DNA of 64,000 bases from Clostridioides difficile ATCC 9689 = DSM 1296 (GCF_001077535.1 NZ_CP011968.1:1054001-1118000); one strand, 5' to 3'. Positions 37,428 through 47,708 are shown, numbered from the stretch's first letter. Notes: a model not told the origin generated them from the letters alone. Numbers and translations: made by a program.

Positions 37428-37865
37428 TTGGGATATTTACACATATTAATTTTATCTATGGTTCCTGTAACAGAATTGAGGGGAGCCATTCCTATAGGTA
37501 TTGCAATGGGCTTAAATCCTATATGGGTTTATGTATTTAGTGTAATAGGTTCTACATTGGTATCGATTCCCTTGATATTGACATTCAGACATGTATTGCA
37601 ATTTTTAAGAGGGAAGAAACTATTTAAAGGGATTGCTGATGTAATTGATAGAAAAATAAACTCAAGAATGAAGAAATTAAAAAGTGTTTCGATAATTGGT
37701 ATAATACTATTTGTAGGTATACCACTGCCAACTACAGGAACATGGACTGCATCTGCTATAGCTTCCATATTAAAAATGAGAATAAAAGATGCTTTTATGG
37801 GAGTATTTCTTGGTAATTTGTTATCAGGGGTTATAGTTTCAGCTCTTTCTTTACATATAATATAA
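37428..37865 (+). CDS. small multidrug export / COG2426 family membrane protein
   Basis: A protein of about 146 residues with three to four helices, belonging to the family annotated as small multi-drug export. The N-terminal LSMVPVTELRGAIPIGIAMG is the family signature, and GIPLPTTGTWTASAIASIL is a re-entrant loop-like motif. Both resemble the repeats of DedA-type transporters. The function is not well known. The frame opens at 37401, but a TTG at 37428, 6 nt after ATAGGAGGG, is the likely start. It ends the UbiA/HAD cluster. Confidence 0.82.
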   Translation: MGYLHILILSMVPVTELRGAIPIGIAMGLNPIWVYVFSVIGSTLVSIPLILTFRHVLQFLRGKKLFKGIADVIDRKINSRMKKLKSVSIIGIILFVGIPLPTTGTWTASAIASILKMRIKDAFMGVFLGNLLSGVIVSALSLHII

Positions 37866-37899
37866 AACTATCTAAGTAATATACTTGGATAGTTTTTTT
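37865..37899 (+). terminator. terminator of the UbiA/HAD cluster
   Basis: AACTATC and GATAGTT (with AAGT/ACTT inside) form a hairpin followed by seven T. Confidence 0.85.
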
Positions 37900-38114
37900 A
37901 TGAGTATATGTGAAAAATTTTTAATAATAAATAAAAAATGAGATAAAGTATTTAACTTCAGTTAGTTCTAAAATGTTTACTATGGCAAAAGAAATATAGT
38001 ATAGTATTACTTGTAGGGAAAGTACTCTAAATTTGTCTGCTAATAAAATGAAATTTTTATATAGAATAAAATTTTAGTGATACATTTTAATTATTGGATT
38101 GAGGAGGTTTTAAA

Positions 38115-39482
38115 ATGGAAAATTCAAACACTAACTTAGGTAGTGAAAGTGTGGGTAAATTATTATTTAAACTTGCTACACCTGCTATTATCGCACAAAT
38201 TGTAAATGTTTTATACAACATAGTCGATAGGATTTTTATTGGTAGAATGGAAAATGGAGAAGTTGCTATGGCTGGTGTTGGAGTGGCATTTCCAATAATA
38301 ATTATAATAACTGCATGTAGTTATTTAATCGGTATGGGAGGAGGTCCATTAGCTGCTATAAAAATGGGTGAGCAAAACAATGATGAGGCAGAGAAAATAA
38401 TGAGTAACAGTTTTTCTGTACTGGTGATTTTAGCAATACTTTTGACTATAGGTTTTAAGATTGGAAAAGAGCCTTTACTTTGGATGTTTGGAGCAAGTGA
38501 ATCTACAATTGGATATTCAATGGACTATTTAAATATTTATTTAATAGGTACAGTGTTTGTTCAGATTTCAATGGGTATGAATACTTTTATAAATACCCAA
38601 GGGTTTGCTACAACTGGAATGATGACAGTTGCTATAGGTGCTTTAATAAACATAATACTTGACCCGATTTTTATATTTGGCTTTAATATGGGTGTAAAAG
38701 GAGCTGCATTAGCTACTATAATTGCACAAGGCGTTTCTGCTATTTGGGTGCTTATGTTTCTCTTTGGAAAGAAAAGTATACTTAAAATAAAAAAGAAGTA
38801 TATGATACCAAAAGCAAGTATCATCTTACCAGTGCTTGGCTTGGGAATCTCTCCATTTATAATGCAATCTACAGAAAGTTTAGTACTTATAGCCTTAAAT
38901 AGTAAATTACAAATGTATGGAGGAGATTTAGCAGTAGGTTCAATGGCCATAATGAGCAGTATAATGCAAATTCTTATGCTTCCTAATATGGGGGTTACAC
39001 AAGGAGCACAACCAATAATAAGTTATAATTATGGTTCAGGTCAACTTGATAGAGTAAAAAAGACATTTAAGTTGTGTTTATTGTCATGTTTTACATATTC
39101 TACTATTTTATGGCTTTTATTAATGATATTTCCTGCATTTTTTGTTAGTATATTTAATAAGAATCCGCAGTTACTTAGTATGACTAGTTGGAGTATAAAA
39201 ATATATTTTGCTGGTGCTTTTATGTTTGGGATTCAAATAGCTTGTCAACAGACATTTTTAGCACTTGGAAAAGCAACAATATCTTTGGTTTTAGCTCTAC
39301 TTAGAAAGATTGTACTTTTAATACCTTTAATATTTATACTTCCAACATTCTTTAATGAAAAACTTTTTGCAGTAATTTTAGCAGAGCCAGTTGCAGATAT
39401 AACAGCTGCTACTATAACAGCAATTTCTTTCTTTATATTTTATAAATGTTTTCTATCAAAACCTAAAGCAATAAAAGAATAA
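38115..39482 (+). CDS. MATE family efflux transporter
   Basis: A 455-residue protein with twelve predicted membrane helices arranged as two MatE halves. The first begins KLLFKLATPAIIAQIVNVLYNIVDRIFIG and includes PTRYL-like LIGMGGGPLAA; the second includes GVTQGAQPIISYNYGSG. The family exports cationic drugs or metabolites using Na+ or H+ gradients. The GAGGAGG ribosome binding site precedes the ATG. It stands alone, with about 200 nt on each side; no adjacent regulator suggests its substrate. Confidence 0.93.
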   Translation: MENSNTNLGSESVGKLLFKLATPAIIAQIVNVLYNIVDRIFIGRMENGEVAMAGVGVAFPIIIIITACSYLIGMGGGPLAAIKMGEQNNDEAEKIMSNSFSVLVILAILLTIGFKIGKEPLLWMFGASESTIGYSMDYLNIYLIGTVFVQISMGMNTFINTQGFATTGMMTVAIGALINIILDPIFIFGFNMGVKGAALATIIAQGVSAIWVLMFLFGKKSILKIKKKYMIPKASIILPVLGLGISPFIMQSTESLVLIALNSKLQMYGGDLAVGSMAIMSSIMQILMLPNMGVTQGAQPIISYNYGSGQLDRVKKTFKLCLLSCFTYSTILWLLLMIFPAFFVSIFNKNPQLLSMTSWSIKIYFAGAFMFGIQIACQQTFLALGKATISLVLALLRKIVLLIPLIFILPTFFNEKLFAVILAEPVADITAATITAISFFIFYKCFLSKPKAIKE

Positions 39483-39639
39483 GATATACAATATAAATTT
39501 TTTATGAAAATATTTTATTAGATAAAAATTAGAATTTGTATTTTAATTTAATAAGATATTTTCTATAATGTATAAATATATGAAGTTGAATTTATTTTAA
39601 AAATTATAGTAAGAAAAATGTAAGTATTTGCAATATTAA

Positions 39640-39648
39640 TGGTATAAT
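39640..39648 (+). promoter_or_regulatory. extended -10 promoter of the S1 protein gene
   Basis: TGGTATAAT (39640-39648) with no clear -35, about 35 nt before the coding start. The preceding gap 39483-39639 shows nothing else. Confidence 0.5.
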
Positions 39649-39681
39649 ATTTACAGATATGATAATCAATAAGAGGAAAGG

Positions 39682-40956
39682 ATGTTTATAATGGAAAATG
39701 ATTTAACAATGCAAGAATTACTTGACCAGCAAGAACAAGTATTCAGCAAAGTGAAAGTTGGAGAATTGACAACTGGAAAAATAACTGCAGTGAGAAATGA
39801 TGAAGTACAATTAGGATTAGACTATGGGTTTGATGGAATAATACCTATAAGTGAATTGAACATAGAAAAAAATCAATATATAGAAGATATATACCACATA
39901 GGTGATGAAATAACTGCTGTAATAACAAAAGTATCTCAAAAAGATGGTACAATAACTTTATCTAAATTACAACTTGACAAAAGAAATGATTTTGCCGAGT
40001 TACAAAAGGCTTATGATGAACATAGAATAATAACTGTAAATGTTGAAAAGAATATAGATAAAGGTGTATTTGCTAATTACAATACATATACATTTTTTAT
40101 ACCAATTTCTCAACTTGATACAAAATTTATTACAGATACATCTAAATTTGTTGGTCTTAACTTAGAAGTTTATATAAAAGAATTGGATGTTAGAAAAAAT
40201 AGACTTGTAGCATCTCATAGAGATGTATTACAAGAGCGTATAAATAAAGAGAGAGAAGAAAGAAGAGCTCAAATTAAGGCAGAAAAAGAAGCTGAAAGAG
40301 CAAGAATTAAGCAAGAAAGAGAAGAAGAAAAGGCTCGTATCAAAGCAGCTAAAGAAGACTTATTTAATTCTCTTGAAGTTGGACAAAAAAGAGATGGTAA
40401 GGTGACAAAGATAATGCCTTATGGTGCATTTGTGGATATTGGTGGGATTGAAGGATTAGCACATATAAATAATTTAGCTTGGACAAGAGTTGAAAGTGTT
40501 GAAGATGTTGTTTCAGAGGGACAAGAAGTAGAAGTTTATGTGTTGGATGTAAATAAAGAGACTAAAAAAATTGCCTTGGCATTAAAAGACATAAATAATG
40601 ACCCTTGGGATTTAATAGCAAAAGAAGTACAAATTGATGATGTTGTCAATGCTAAAGTTCTTAGAATAATAGAAAAAGGGGCTTTTGTTCAAATTAAAGA
40701 AGGTGTAGATGCGTATTTACCAATATCTGAATTGAGTGATACTAGAGTGGCTAAAGTTACTAATGTTGTTAATATTGGAGATGAGGTTAAAGTTAAGATT
40801 CTTGATTTTAAACCAAAGACTAAAAGAATGTTGGTTTCAATAAAAGAAGCAACTAGAGAGCCAGAAGAGGATATAACAGAATACCTAGAAGTAGAGGAAT
40901 CTTTAGGAAGTATTGGAGAATTATTTAAAGATAAATTTAAAGATTTAGAAGTGTAA
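39682..40956 (+). CDS. S1 RNA-binding domain protein (ribosomal protein S1-like)
   Basis: A 424-residue protein with four OB-fold S1 repeats, near residues 22-90, 105-170, 230-300 and 318-388. Between repeats 2 and 3 is a highly charged Arg/Glu/Lys-rich helix (NKEREERRAQIKAEKEAE). Repeats show the GxVxxIMPYGAFVDIGGIEGLAHINN and VDAYLPISELSD forms. Such Firmicute RpsA homologues bind RNA and may help translation or RNA decay. ATG 39682 is 5 nt after AGAGG; ATG 39691 is an alternative. The gene ends at an inverted-repeat element. Confidence 0.92.
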   Translation: MFIMENDLTMQELLDQQEQVFSKVKVGELTTGKITAVRNDEVQLGLDYGFDGIIPISELNIEKNQYIEDIYHIGDEITAVITKVSQKDGTITLSKLQLDKRNDFAELQKAYDEHRIITVNVEKNIDKGVFANYNTYTFFIPISQLDTKFITDTSKFVGLNLEVYIKELDVRKNRLVASHRDVLQERINKEREERRAQIKAEKEAERARIKQEREEEKARIKAAKEDLFNSLEVGQKRDGKVTKIMPYGAFVDIGGIEGLAHINNLAWTRVESVEDVVSEGQEVEVYVLDVNKETKKIALALKDINNDPWDLIAKEVQIDDVVNAKVLRIIEKGAFVQIKEGVDAYLPISELSDTRVAKVTNVVNIGDEVKVKILDFKPKTKRMLVSIKEATREPEEDITEYLEVEESLGSIGELFKDKFKDLEV

Positions 40957-40969
40957 AATAATTGAAAAT

Positions 40970-41030
40970 GGGGCTGTTTTAAAACGTTACACTGTCTATT
41001 ATGACAGCTTTAGTTTTGAAATAGCCCTTT
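40970..41030. repeat. short inverted-repeat element after the S1 gene
   Basis: GGGGCTGTTTTAAAAC and GTTTTGAAATAGCCCT (complement AGGGCTATTTCAAAAC) match at about 13 of 16 positions. An inner CTGTC/GACAG stem lies between. The ends resemble those of the element at 27303-27404. It may act as a terminator. Confidence 0.55.
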
Positions 41031-41073
41031 AGCTATTTTCACGAATTTATGTAAAATATTAGGAGGAAATTTA

Positions 41074-41793
41074 ATGAAAAAGTCTATTATGGATGTACAT
41101 TGTCACACTCTAATAAGTGGACATGCACATAGTACTTTCAAGGAAAATGTCGAAGAGGCGAGTAAGAAGAATATAAAATACTTAGGAATATCAGACCATG
41201 GACCTAATATGCCAGGAGGACCACATCCATTCTATTTTTATAATTTGCATTTGCTTCCACGTGAAGTGCAAGGCGTAAAGATTCTTAGAGGAATAGAAGG
41301 AAATATAATGGATTATAATGGTAATTTAGATGTTCAAGAAGATATGTTGCAACATTTGGATTATATAATCGCAAGTTTGCATAGACCTTGTATAGCTTCT
41401 GGTACAAAAGAAGAAAATACAAATGCTATTTTAAAAGTTATGGATAAACCTAAGGTAAAAATAATTGGACATCCAGATGACAGTAGGTATCCTTTAGATT
41501 ATGAACCTATAGTAAAAAAAGCTAAAGATAAAAATATCCTTTTAGAAATAAATAATTCATCATTAAGTTCAAATTCTCATAGAACGGGTACTTGGGAAAA
41601 TGTAAGTCATATGTTGACATTGTGTAAAACATATGGTGCAAGAGTAATTCTTGGTACTGACTCTCATATATGTTATTCTATAGGAGAATTTGAAAATGCA
41701 GAAAAAGTTTTAGAAGCAGTAGATTTTCCAGATGAATTAGTCATAAATTATCATGAAGATGAAATTATAGAATTTTTTGATATAAATTTTTAG
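41074..41793 (+). CDS. PHP domain phosphatase/hydrolase (YcdX-like)
   Basis: A 239-residue TIM-barrel-like PHP enzyme. Metal ligands are in MDVHCHTLISGHAHS, ISDHGP, IEGN, ASLHRP, IGHPDD and LGTDSH, matching the YcdX/trinuclear-zinc type that is annotated as histidinol-phosphatase-like or DNA-processing hydrolase. The true substrate is unknown. The start follows AGGAGG. It has no histidine biosynthesis genes nearby, so a histidinol phosphatase role is not supported. Confidence 0.9.
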   Translation: MKKSIMDVHCHTLISGHAHSTFKENVEEASKKNIKYLGISDHGPNMPGGPHPFYFYNLHLLPREVQGVKILRGIEGNIMDYNGNLDVQEDMLQHLDYIIASLHRPCIASGTKEENTNAILKVMDKPKVKIIGHPDDSRYPLDYEPIVKKAKDKNILLEINNSSLSSNSHRTGTWENVSHMLTLCKTYGARVILGTDSHICYSIGEFENAEKVLEAVDFPDELVINYHEDEIIEFFDINF

Positions 41794-41813
41794 AATCTTG
41801 GGAGTGAAAAAAT

Positions 41814-42260
41814 TTGAGTAAAAATAAGTTTATCTATATGAATTATTATGACAATGGTTATTTTAAAAAAGGAATGACTATATATATGGTTTTAGCACTT
41901 ATAATTTTAGCTACAATTTTTATATATTCAACGACAATATTATATATTTTATGTATAATAACAGCAGTTTTTCTATTTAAACAAGGTCGTGATTTTTCAA
42001 ATAAATATGAGGGAAAAGTATATATTACTCTCGATAATCATTCAATATTAATAAATAATCAATGTATATTCAGTATAAAATCTAAACAAAGTCAAAAGTT
42101 TAATTATAAGATAATAGAAAAAATAGAAGTAGTAAAAAATATATTAAATATATACACTGACGAATCTAATTATAAAATTAGATTAAGGGCATTGAGTTTG
42201 GAAGATGAAAAAAAATTATTGAATATCATAGATGAAAAGATGAAAAAGTTTAAGGCATAA
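41814..42260 (+). CDS. small membrane protein with a PH-like domain
   Basis: This 148-residue protein starts with a TTG codon 10 nt after GGGAGTG. Two hydrophobic helices near residues 25-60 are followed by a polar, beta-rich region with several short strands (VYITLDNHSILINNQC, NILNIYTDE, YKIRLRAL) and a terminal helix, like bacterial PH (YcxB/YdbT) domains. I do not recognise the family with certainty. It follows the PHP gene by 20 nt, so the two may be cotranscribed. A function cannot be given. Confidence 0.7.
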   Translation: MSKNKFIYMNYYDNGYFKKGMTIYMVLALIILATIFIYSTTILYILCIITAVFLFKQGRDFSNKYEGKVYITLDNHSILINNQCIFSIKSKQSQKFNYKIIEKIEVVKNILNIYTDESNYKIRLRALSLEDEKKLLNIIDEKMKKFKA

Positions 42261-42340
42261 TATCATACTGTTTTCAATAGTTAGCATGTTTTATAGAATT
42301 GCTTATCAAAAATAAAAAATTGAGATAATTATTTTTTGTG

Positions 42341-42369
42341 TTGACAATACATTTTAATGTGTATATAAT
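42341..42369 (+). promoter_or_regulatory. promoter of the leucine operon
   Basis: Perfect TTGACA and perfect TATAAT with a 17-nt spacer. Transcription starts near 42376, at the T-box leader. Confidence 0.92.
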
Positions 42370-42375
42370 AACTAT

Positions 42376-42678
42376 TAAATCAAAATATTTAGAAAATTTA
42401 AATGATTAAAAAAGTGATGAATAGAAGTAGTAAGAACAATGAAACTTTCAGAGAGCTAAAGGATGGTGTGATTTAGTAGTTGATAGTTCTGAACTTGTCT
42501 AGGAGCTGTTTTCTAAGATTTAAATCTTAGAATAATCGGAGTAATTCCACGTTATAGGAAATATAGTCATTATAATTATTGTATTGGCTATTACTAAGGG
42601 AGCTTTTTAGAAAGCTAAATAGAGTGGTACCGCGAGCAAAACCTCGTCTCTAATTTTATTAGAGATGAGGTTTTTTTT
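42376..42678 (+). promoter_or_regulatory. T-box leader, leucine (CUU specifier)
   Basis: An uncharged-tRNA-sensing leader before leuA. The stem I apex sequence AGAGAGCT and AAGGATGGTG are present; the specifier reads TGAA-CTT (42494-42496), a leucine codon. The T-box bulge TGGTACCGCG is at 42625-42634. The terminator, CCTCGTCTCTA/TAGAGATGAGG plus eight T, ends near 42678. Uncharged tRNA-Leu should favour the antiterminator and read-through. The specifier was read by alignment to the common GAA-NNN pattern. Confidence 0.93.
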
Positions 42679-42777
42679 ATTCTAATGATAAAATTGACAT
42701 TTATCCTTATGAATTGTGCAGGATTGCGTCGATATGAGGTATACTGAATACAAAAAACAGAAAAAGGGGGAAATAAC

Positions 42778-44520
42778 ATGAAGTGTGGAAAGTATAAAAA
42801 ATATGATAAAATGCAAATAGTAAATCGTAAATGGCCAGATAATGAAATATTTAAGGCTCCAATTTGGTGTAGTGTCGATTTAAGAGACGGAAATCAGTCA
42901 CTGCCAACACCTATGAGTGTAAATGAAAAAGTCAGAATGTTCAAAATGCTTATTGATACAGGATTTAAAGAAATAGAGGTAGGATTTCCATCAGCATCAA
43001 ATACAGAGTATACATTTTTAAGAAAATTAATAGATGAGAATATGATTCCAGATGATGTAACTATACAAGTACTTACACAATCTAGGGCTCATCTTATAGA
43101 AAAAACATTTGAATCAATAAGGGGATGTAAAAAAGCAATTATACATTTATATAACTCTACATCTGTTCTTCAAAGAGATGTGGTTTTTAATATGAGTAAA
43201 CAAGAAATAATAGATATAGCAGTTGAAGGAGCAAAATTATTTAATGAAGAAGTAAAAAAATATCCAGAAACAGAATTTACTTTTGAATATTCACCAGAGA
43301 GTTTTACAGGAACAGAGATGGATTATGCACTTGAAATATGTGAGGCAGTGATAGATGTTTGGAAACCAACTCCTCAAAAAAAAGTAATAATAAATCTTCC
43401 ATCAACAGTTGAAATGGCAACACCAAACGTATATGCAGACCAAATAGAATGGTTTTGTAAAAATATAAGTTGTAGGGATTCTATTATACTAAGTTTGCAT
43501 ACTCACAATGATAGAGGAACTTGTACGGCTGCAAGTGAACTTGGATTATTGGCTGGTGCCGATAGACTTGAAGGAACACTATTTGGAAATGGTGAAAGAA
43601 CTGGGAATATGGATATAGTAAATGTGGGACTTAATCTTTATACACAAGGAATAGACCCAGAGCTAGATTTTAGCAATATAGATAAGATAATAGGTATATA
43701 TGAAGACTGTACAAAACTTATGGTACATGATAGACATCCATATGCAGGTAATCTTGTACATTGTGCTTTTTCAGGTTCACATCAAGATGCTATTAGAAAA
43801 GGCATGATAGCAATGAAAAACAGAGATAATGATTACTGGGAAGTTCCATATTTACCAATAGACCCTCATGATATTGGAAGAGAATACAAAGAAATTATAA
43901 GGATAAATAGCCAATCTGGAAAAGGAGGAGCTGTTTATATAATGGAAACAGATTATGGATTTATGATACCTAAGAATATGCATTCTGATTTTGGAAATGT
44001 AGTCAAAATGGAATCTGATAGAATTGGGGAAGAACTTAGTAGTGAAGCAATATTTAATTTGTTTAAGAAAGAATATATTGAAGTTGAGAGCCCTTATAAA
44101 GTTAAGAAGTATAAAATAAAATCAATGGATGAATTAAACTATGAAAATGATGATTCTAATGATACTAACATGATTGAGATGACTGCAAGAATAAGTTATA
44201 TGGGAAATGAACAAAGGATTGTTGGTATAGGAAATGGACCTGTAGATTCATTTAATAATGCACTAAAGCAATGTGGCATGAAAGATTATAAATTTAGATA
44301 TTACTGGGAACATGCATTAGAGGAAGGGTCACATTCAAGAGGGGTAGCTTATGTAGGAATAGAGCACAATAATGAAGTCTATTTTGGTGTAAGTATATCG
44401 GAAAACATAAATACAGCAGCTATTAATGCACTTATGAATGCAATAAATAAAAGTTATATTGAGGAGGAAATAAAAAATGGGGATGACTATGACGCAGAAA
44501 ATATTAGCCAAACATGCTAA
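42778..44520 (+). CDS. leuA: 2-isopropylmalate synthase
   Basis: First committed step of leucine synthesis: acetyl-CoA plus 2-oxoisovalerate gives 2-isopropylmalate. The 580-residue protein is of the long type with a C-terminal LeuA dimer/regulatory domain. Motifs: [10 protein letters not shown] at residues 32-41 (DMP-synthase site), LHTHNDRG with metal-binding His residues, and NGERTGN. The regulatory part (from about residue 440) should bind leucine for feedback. The AAAAAGGGGGAAA ribosome binding site precedes the ATG. It overlaps leuC by 44 nt and is controlled by the T-box. Confidence 0.95.
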   Translation: MKCGKYKKYDKMQIVNRKWPDNEIFKAPIWCSVDLRDGNQSLPTPMSVNEKVRMFKMLIDTGFKEIEVGFPSASNTEYTFLRKLIDENMIPDDVTIQVLTQSRAHLIEKTFESIRGCKKAIIHLYNSTSVLQRDVVFNMSKQEIIDIAVEGAKLFNEEVKKYPETEFTFEYSPESFTGTEMDYALEICEAVIDVWKPTPQKKVIINLPSTVEMATPNVYADQIEWFCKNISCRDSIILSLHTHNDRGTCTAASELGLLAGADRLEGTLFGNGERTGNMDIVNVGLNLYTQGIDPELDFSNIDKIIGIYEDCTKLMVHDRHPYAGNLVHCAFSGSHQDAIRKGMIAMKNRDNDYWEVPYLPIDPHDIGREYKEIIRINSQSGKGGAVYIMETDYGFMIPKNMHSDFGNVVKMESDRIGEELSSEAIFNLFKKEYIEVESPYKVKKYKIKSMDELNYENDDSNDTNMIEMTARISYMGNEQRIVGIGNGPVDSFNNALKQCGMKDYKFRYYWEHALEEGSHSRGVAYVGIEHNNEVYFGVSISENINTAAINALMNAINKSYIEEEIKNGDDYDAENISQTC

Positions 44521-45754
44521 ATTAAATGAAGTTAAGAAAGGGCAATTAATCGAAGCAGATTTAGATGTAGTTTTAGGTAATGATATAACATCACCAGTAG
44601 CCATTAGAGAATTTGAAAAATTAGGAATTGAAGATGTTTATGATAAGACTAAAGTAGTGATGGTTTTAGACCACTTTACACCTAATAAAGATATAAAGAG
44701 TGCAGAACAATGTAAATTTACAAGAAGTTTCGCAAAATCAAAAGGAGTTGTAAATTTTTTTGATGTAGGAGATATGGGAATAGAGCATGTTCTTCTTCCT
44801 GAAAAAGGTATAGTAACTGCTGGAGATGTAATTATAGGTGCTGACTCTCATACTTGCACATATGGAGCATTAGGAGCATTTTCTACTGGTGTAGGTTCAA
44901 CTGATATGGGAGCAGGTATGGCTACAGGAAAATGTTGGTTTAAGGTTCCTGGAGCAATAAAATTTGTTTTGAAAAATAAACCAAATAAATGGATAAGTGG
45001 TAAAGATATAATACTTCATATAATAGGGGAGATAGGTGTTGATGGAGCACTTTACAAGTCAATGGAATTTTGTGGAGATGGAGTAGAATACTTATCTATG
45101 GATGATAGATTTACTATTTGTAATATGGCAATAGAAGCAGGAGCAAAAAATGGAATTTTTCCAGTAGACGATAAGACTATGGAATATATAAATTCACATA
45201 AGTGTTCAACTATGACAAAAGATGTAAATATATATGAAGCAGATGAAGATGCAGTCTATGATGAAGTATACGAAATAGATTTAGCCAAACTAAAAGAAAC
45301 AGTAGCCTTTCCTCATCTTCCTGAAAATACTAGAACAGTAGATGAGATAGATAAGGATATAAAGATAGACCAAGTTGTAATAGGCTCTTGTACAAATGGA
45401 AGAATATCAGACCTTGAAGTAGTAGCTGAGATAATGAAAGGCAAAAAAGTAGCAGATGGAGTTAGAGTTATGATATTTCCTGGAACTCAAAAAGTATATC
45501 TTGAAGCTATAGAAAAAGGGTATATTACCACTTTTATAGAGGCAGGAGCAGCAGTTTCTACACCAACTTGTGGTCCATGTCTAGGGGGACATATGGGTAT
45601 ACTTGCAGCAGGAGAAAAATCCATTTCAACAACAAATAGGAATTTCGTAGGAAGAATGGGGCATGTTGATTCAGAGGTGTATCTTGCAAGCCCAGCTGTA
45701 GCAGCAGCATCAGCTATAACTGGAAAAATATCAAAACCATCAGAAATAATTTAA
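44477..45754 (+). CDS. leuC: 3-isopropylmalate dehydratase large subunit
   Basis: It isomerises 2- to 3-isopropylmalate with LeuD, using a [4Fe-4S] cluster. The 425-residue protein has the cluster cysteines in [11 protein letters not shown] and [13 protein letters not shown], and the [15 protein letters not shown] motif. This shorter form is the LeuC2/archaeal-type subunit. The start at 44477 lies within leuA, 9 nt after GAGGAGG, with later ATG codons at 44483 and 44489. The 44-nt overlap points to translational coupling. Confidence 0.94.
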   Translation: MGMTMTQKILAKHAKLNEVKKGQLIEADLDVVLGNDITSPVAIREFEKLGIEDVYDKTKVVMVLDHFTPNKDIKSAEQCKFTRSFAKSKGVVNFFDVGDMGIEHVLLPEKGIVTAGDVIIGADSHTCTYGALGAFSTGVGSTDMGAGMATGKCWFKVPGAIKFVLKNKPNKWISGKDIILHIIGEIGVDGALYKSMEFCGDGVEYLSMDDRFTICNMAIEAGAKNGIFPVDDKTMEYINSHKCSTMTKDVNIYEADEDAVYDEVYEIDLAKLKETVAFPHLPENTRTVDEIDKDIKIDQVVIGSCTNGRISDLEVVAEIMKGKKVADGVRVMIFPGTQKVYLEAIEKGYITTFIEAGAAVSTPTCGPCLGGHMGILAAGEKSISTTNRNFVGRMGHVDSEVYLASPAVAAASAITGKISKPSEII

Positions 45755-45768
45755 GGGAGGTAAAATTT

Positions 45769-46260
45769 ATGATTGCCAATGGAAGTGTTTTTAAATTCGG
45801 TGACAATATAGATACAGATGTAATAATACCAGCTAGATATTTAAATATAGCTGATTATAAAGAACTAGCAACGCATTGTATGGAGGATATTGATGATAAA
45901 TTTATCTCTAAGGTAAAAAAAGGAGATATTATAGTTGCAACTAAAAACTTTGGTTGTGGTTCATCAAGAGAACATGCACCAATTGTAATAAAAGAAAGTG
46001 GAGTATCCTGTGTGATTGCTTCTACTTTTGCTAGAATATTTTTTAGAAACTCTATAAATATAGGGCTTCCTATACTTGAATGTGAAGAAGCTGCCAATAA
46101 CATAGATGAAGGGGATAATATAGAAGTAGATTTTTCTACAGGTGTGATAAAAAATATAACAAAAGGAAAAGAATATAAAGCAGAACCATTTCCTGAGTTT
46201 ATGCAAAATATTATATTAAATGAAGGCTTAATTAACTCAATAAAAGCAAATAGGGGGTAG
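45769..46260 (+). CDS. leuD: 3-isopropylmalate dehydratase small subunit
   Basis: The swivelling-domain partner of LeuC, 163 residues. It starts with [21 protein letters not shown] and has [16 protein letters not shown], the substrate-recognition loop. The compact size fits the LeuD2/archaeal type that pairs with the short LeuC. It follows leuC by 14 nt with the GGGAGG ribosome binding site, and precedes leuB by 6 nt. Confidence 0.95.
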   Translation: MIANGSVFKFGDNIDTDVIIPARYLNIADYKELATHCMEDIDDKFISKVKKGDIIVATKNFGCGSSREHAPIVIKESGVSCVIASTFARIFFRNSINIGLPILECEEAANNIDEGDNIEVDFSTGVIKNITKGKEYKAEPFPEFMQNIILNEGLINSIKANRG

Positions 46261-46266
46261 TGGAGT

Positions 46267-47337
46267 ATGAATTGTAATATAGCAGTCATAAAAGGTGATG
46301 GTGTTGGACCGGAAATTATAGATGAAGGTATAAAGGTTCTAAATAAAATTTGTTGTAAATTTAATCATAGATTCGATTGTGAATATGTATTAGCTGGAGG
46401 ATGCGCGATTGATGAAACTGGAGAACCTCTACCTAATAAAACTGTTGAAACTTGTCGAAAAAACGAAGCTGTATTGCTTGGTGCTGTTGGAGGACCAAAG
46501 TGGGATAAATGTAAGGGAGATAAAAGACCAGAGTCTGGTCTTTTAAAATTAAGAGAGTCATTGGGTTTATTTGCAAATTTAAGACCAGCTACAATGTATG
46601 AAAGTATAAAAGAAGCTTCACCACTTAGAACGGATATAGTTGAGAAAGGCATTGATTTTGTTGTTGTAAGGGAATTAACAGGGGGCATTTATTTTGGAGA
46701 ACGTGGAAGAAAAATCATTGATGGTATCGAAAATGCTTATGATGTAGAAATATATAACGAAAATGAAATAAGAAGAATTGGTAAGAGAGCTTTTGAAATA
46801 GCCAGAAATAGAAATAAAAAACTTATAAGTGTAGATAAGGCAAATGTGCTTGAGAGTTCAAGACTTTGGAGAAGTATAATGGAAGAATTAGCTAAAGAGT
46901 TTGAAGATGTAGAACTGTCACATATGTATGTTGATAATGCTGCTATGCAAGTTGTAAAAGACCCTAGCCAATTTGATGTAATAGTGACTAATAATATATT
47001 TGGAGATATAATATCTGATGAAGCATCTATGATTACGGGTTCTATAGGTATGTTACCATCAGCATCACTTAGAGAAGATAGTTTTGGTATGTATGAACCA
47101 ATACATGGAAGTGCACCTGATATAGCTGGAAAAGATATTGTAAATCCAATTGCGACTATTCTATCTGTAAGCATGATGTTAAGACATAGTTTTAACTTAG
47201 AAGAAGAAGCTAAGTGTATTGAAGATGCTGTACAAAGTGTACTCAATAAAGGTTATAGAACTATTGATATCTATAATGGTGTGGGAAATGTTGTAGGAAC
47301 AAGAGCAATGGGCGAATTAATAGTAAATGAAATTTAG
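46267..47337 (+). CDS. leuB: 3-isopropylmalate dehydrogenase
   Basis: It oxidises and decarboxylates 3-isopropylmalate to 4-methyl-2-oxopentanoate using NAD. The 356-residue protein shows KGDGVGPEI at the start, the [12 protein letters not shown] substrate loop, and the signature [46 protein letters not shown] is the cofactor-binding region. The start follows GGGGTAGTGG. It ends the leucine operon and is followed by the inverted-repeat element at 47422. The last transamination step is encoded elsewhere. Confidence 0.96.
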   Translation: MNCNIAVIKGDGVGPEIIDEGIKVLNKICCKFNHRFDCEYVLAGGCAIDETGEPLPNKTVETCRKNEAVLLGAVGGPKWDKCKGDKRPESGLLKLRESLGLFANLRPATMYESIKEASPLRTDIVEKGIDFVVVRELTGGIYFGERGRKIIDGIENAYDVEIYNENEIRRIGKRAFEIARNRNKKLISVDKANVLESSRLWRSIMEELAKEFEDVELSHMYVDNAAMQVVKDPSQFDVIVTNNIFGDIISDEASMITGSIGMLPSASLREDSFGMYEPIHGSAPDIAGKDIVNPIATILSVSMMLRHSFNLEEEAKCIEDAVQSVLNKGYRTIDIYNGVGNVVGTRAMGELIVNEI

Positions 47338-47421
47338 AATTATAGTTTAATTTGAATAATATAATTTGAATATATAACTTGTAGAATTAGTAAAAATCTA
47401 TTGTAGTATAATTTGTTTTAT

Positions 47422-47541
47422 GAGGGGTGTCTCAAAATAAACTTTATTAGTTAATGAGACACTCTTTTTTATATTAAGTAAAATATATTTTTACTATTTT
47501 AATAACGAAAAAGAGGCTTATATCTACTTTGAGTTTCTATT
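47422..47541. repeat. MITE-like element, copy 2 (with terminator)
   Basis: This resembles 31740-31860 over its whole length, with the same left hairpin (GTGTCTCA...TGAGACAC plus T run) and a decayed right end ACTTTGAGTTTCT. It lies just after leuB and supplies its terminator. No transposase is present. The rest of 47542-47700 shows nothing definite. Confidence 0.62.
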
Positions 47542-47708
47542 TTGATAAAGTTATTTTTTGGAAAATAATACTTTAAATTAAACTTATCATATTGAAGTAG
47601 CCTATTTTTATTATTAGAAGTTTGCAGGGATTTTATTAATATTATATAATATATTTTAGAATTATTTAATATTAAGCGACTACTAATGTCGGTTAGGAGA
47701 TGGATTTT

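Noticed and set aside
41074-41793. Histidinol phosphatase (HisJ/HisK) assignment for the PHP protein
   Set aside because: Its motifs are YcdX-like and no histidine genes are nearby.
45855-46289. Long minus-strand open frames opposite leuD and leuB
   Set aside because: The plus strand encodes clear LeuD and LeuB; these are composition-driven antisense frames.
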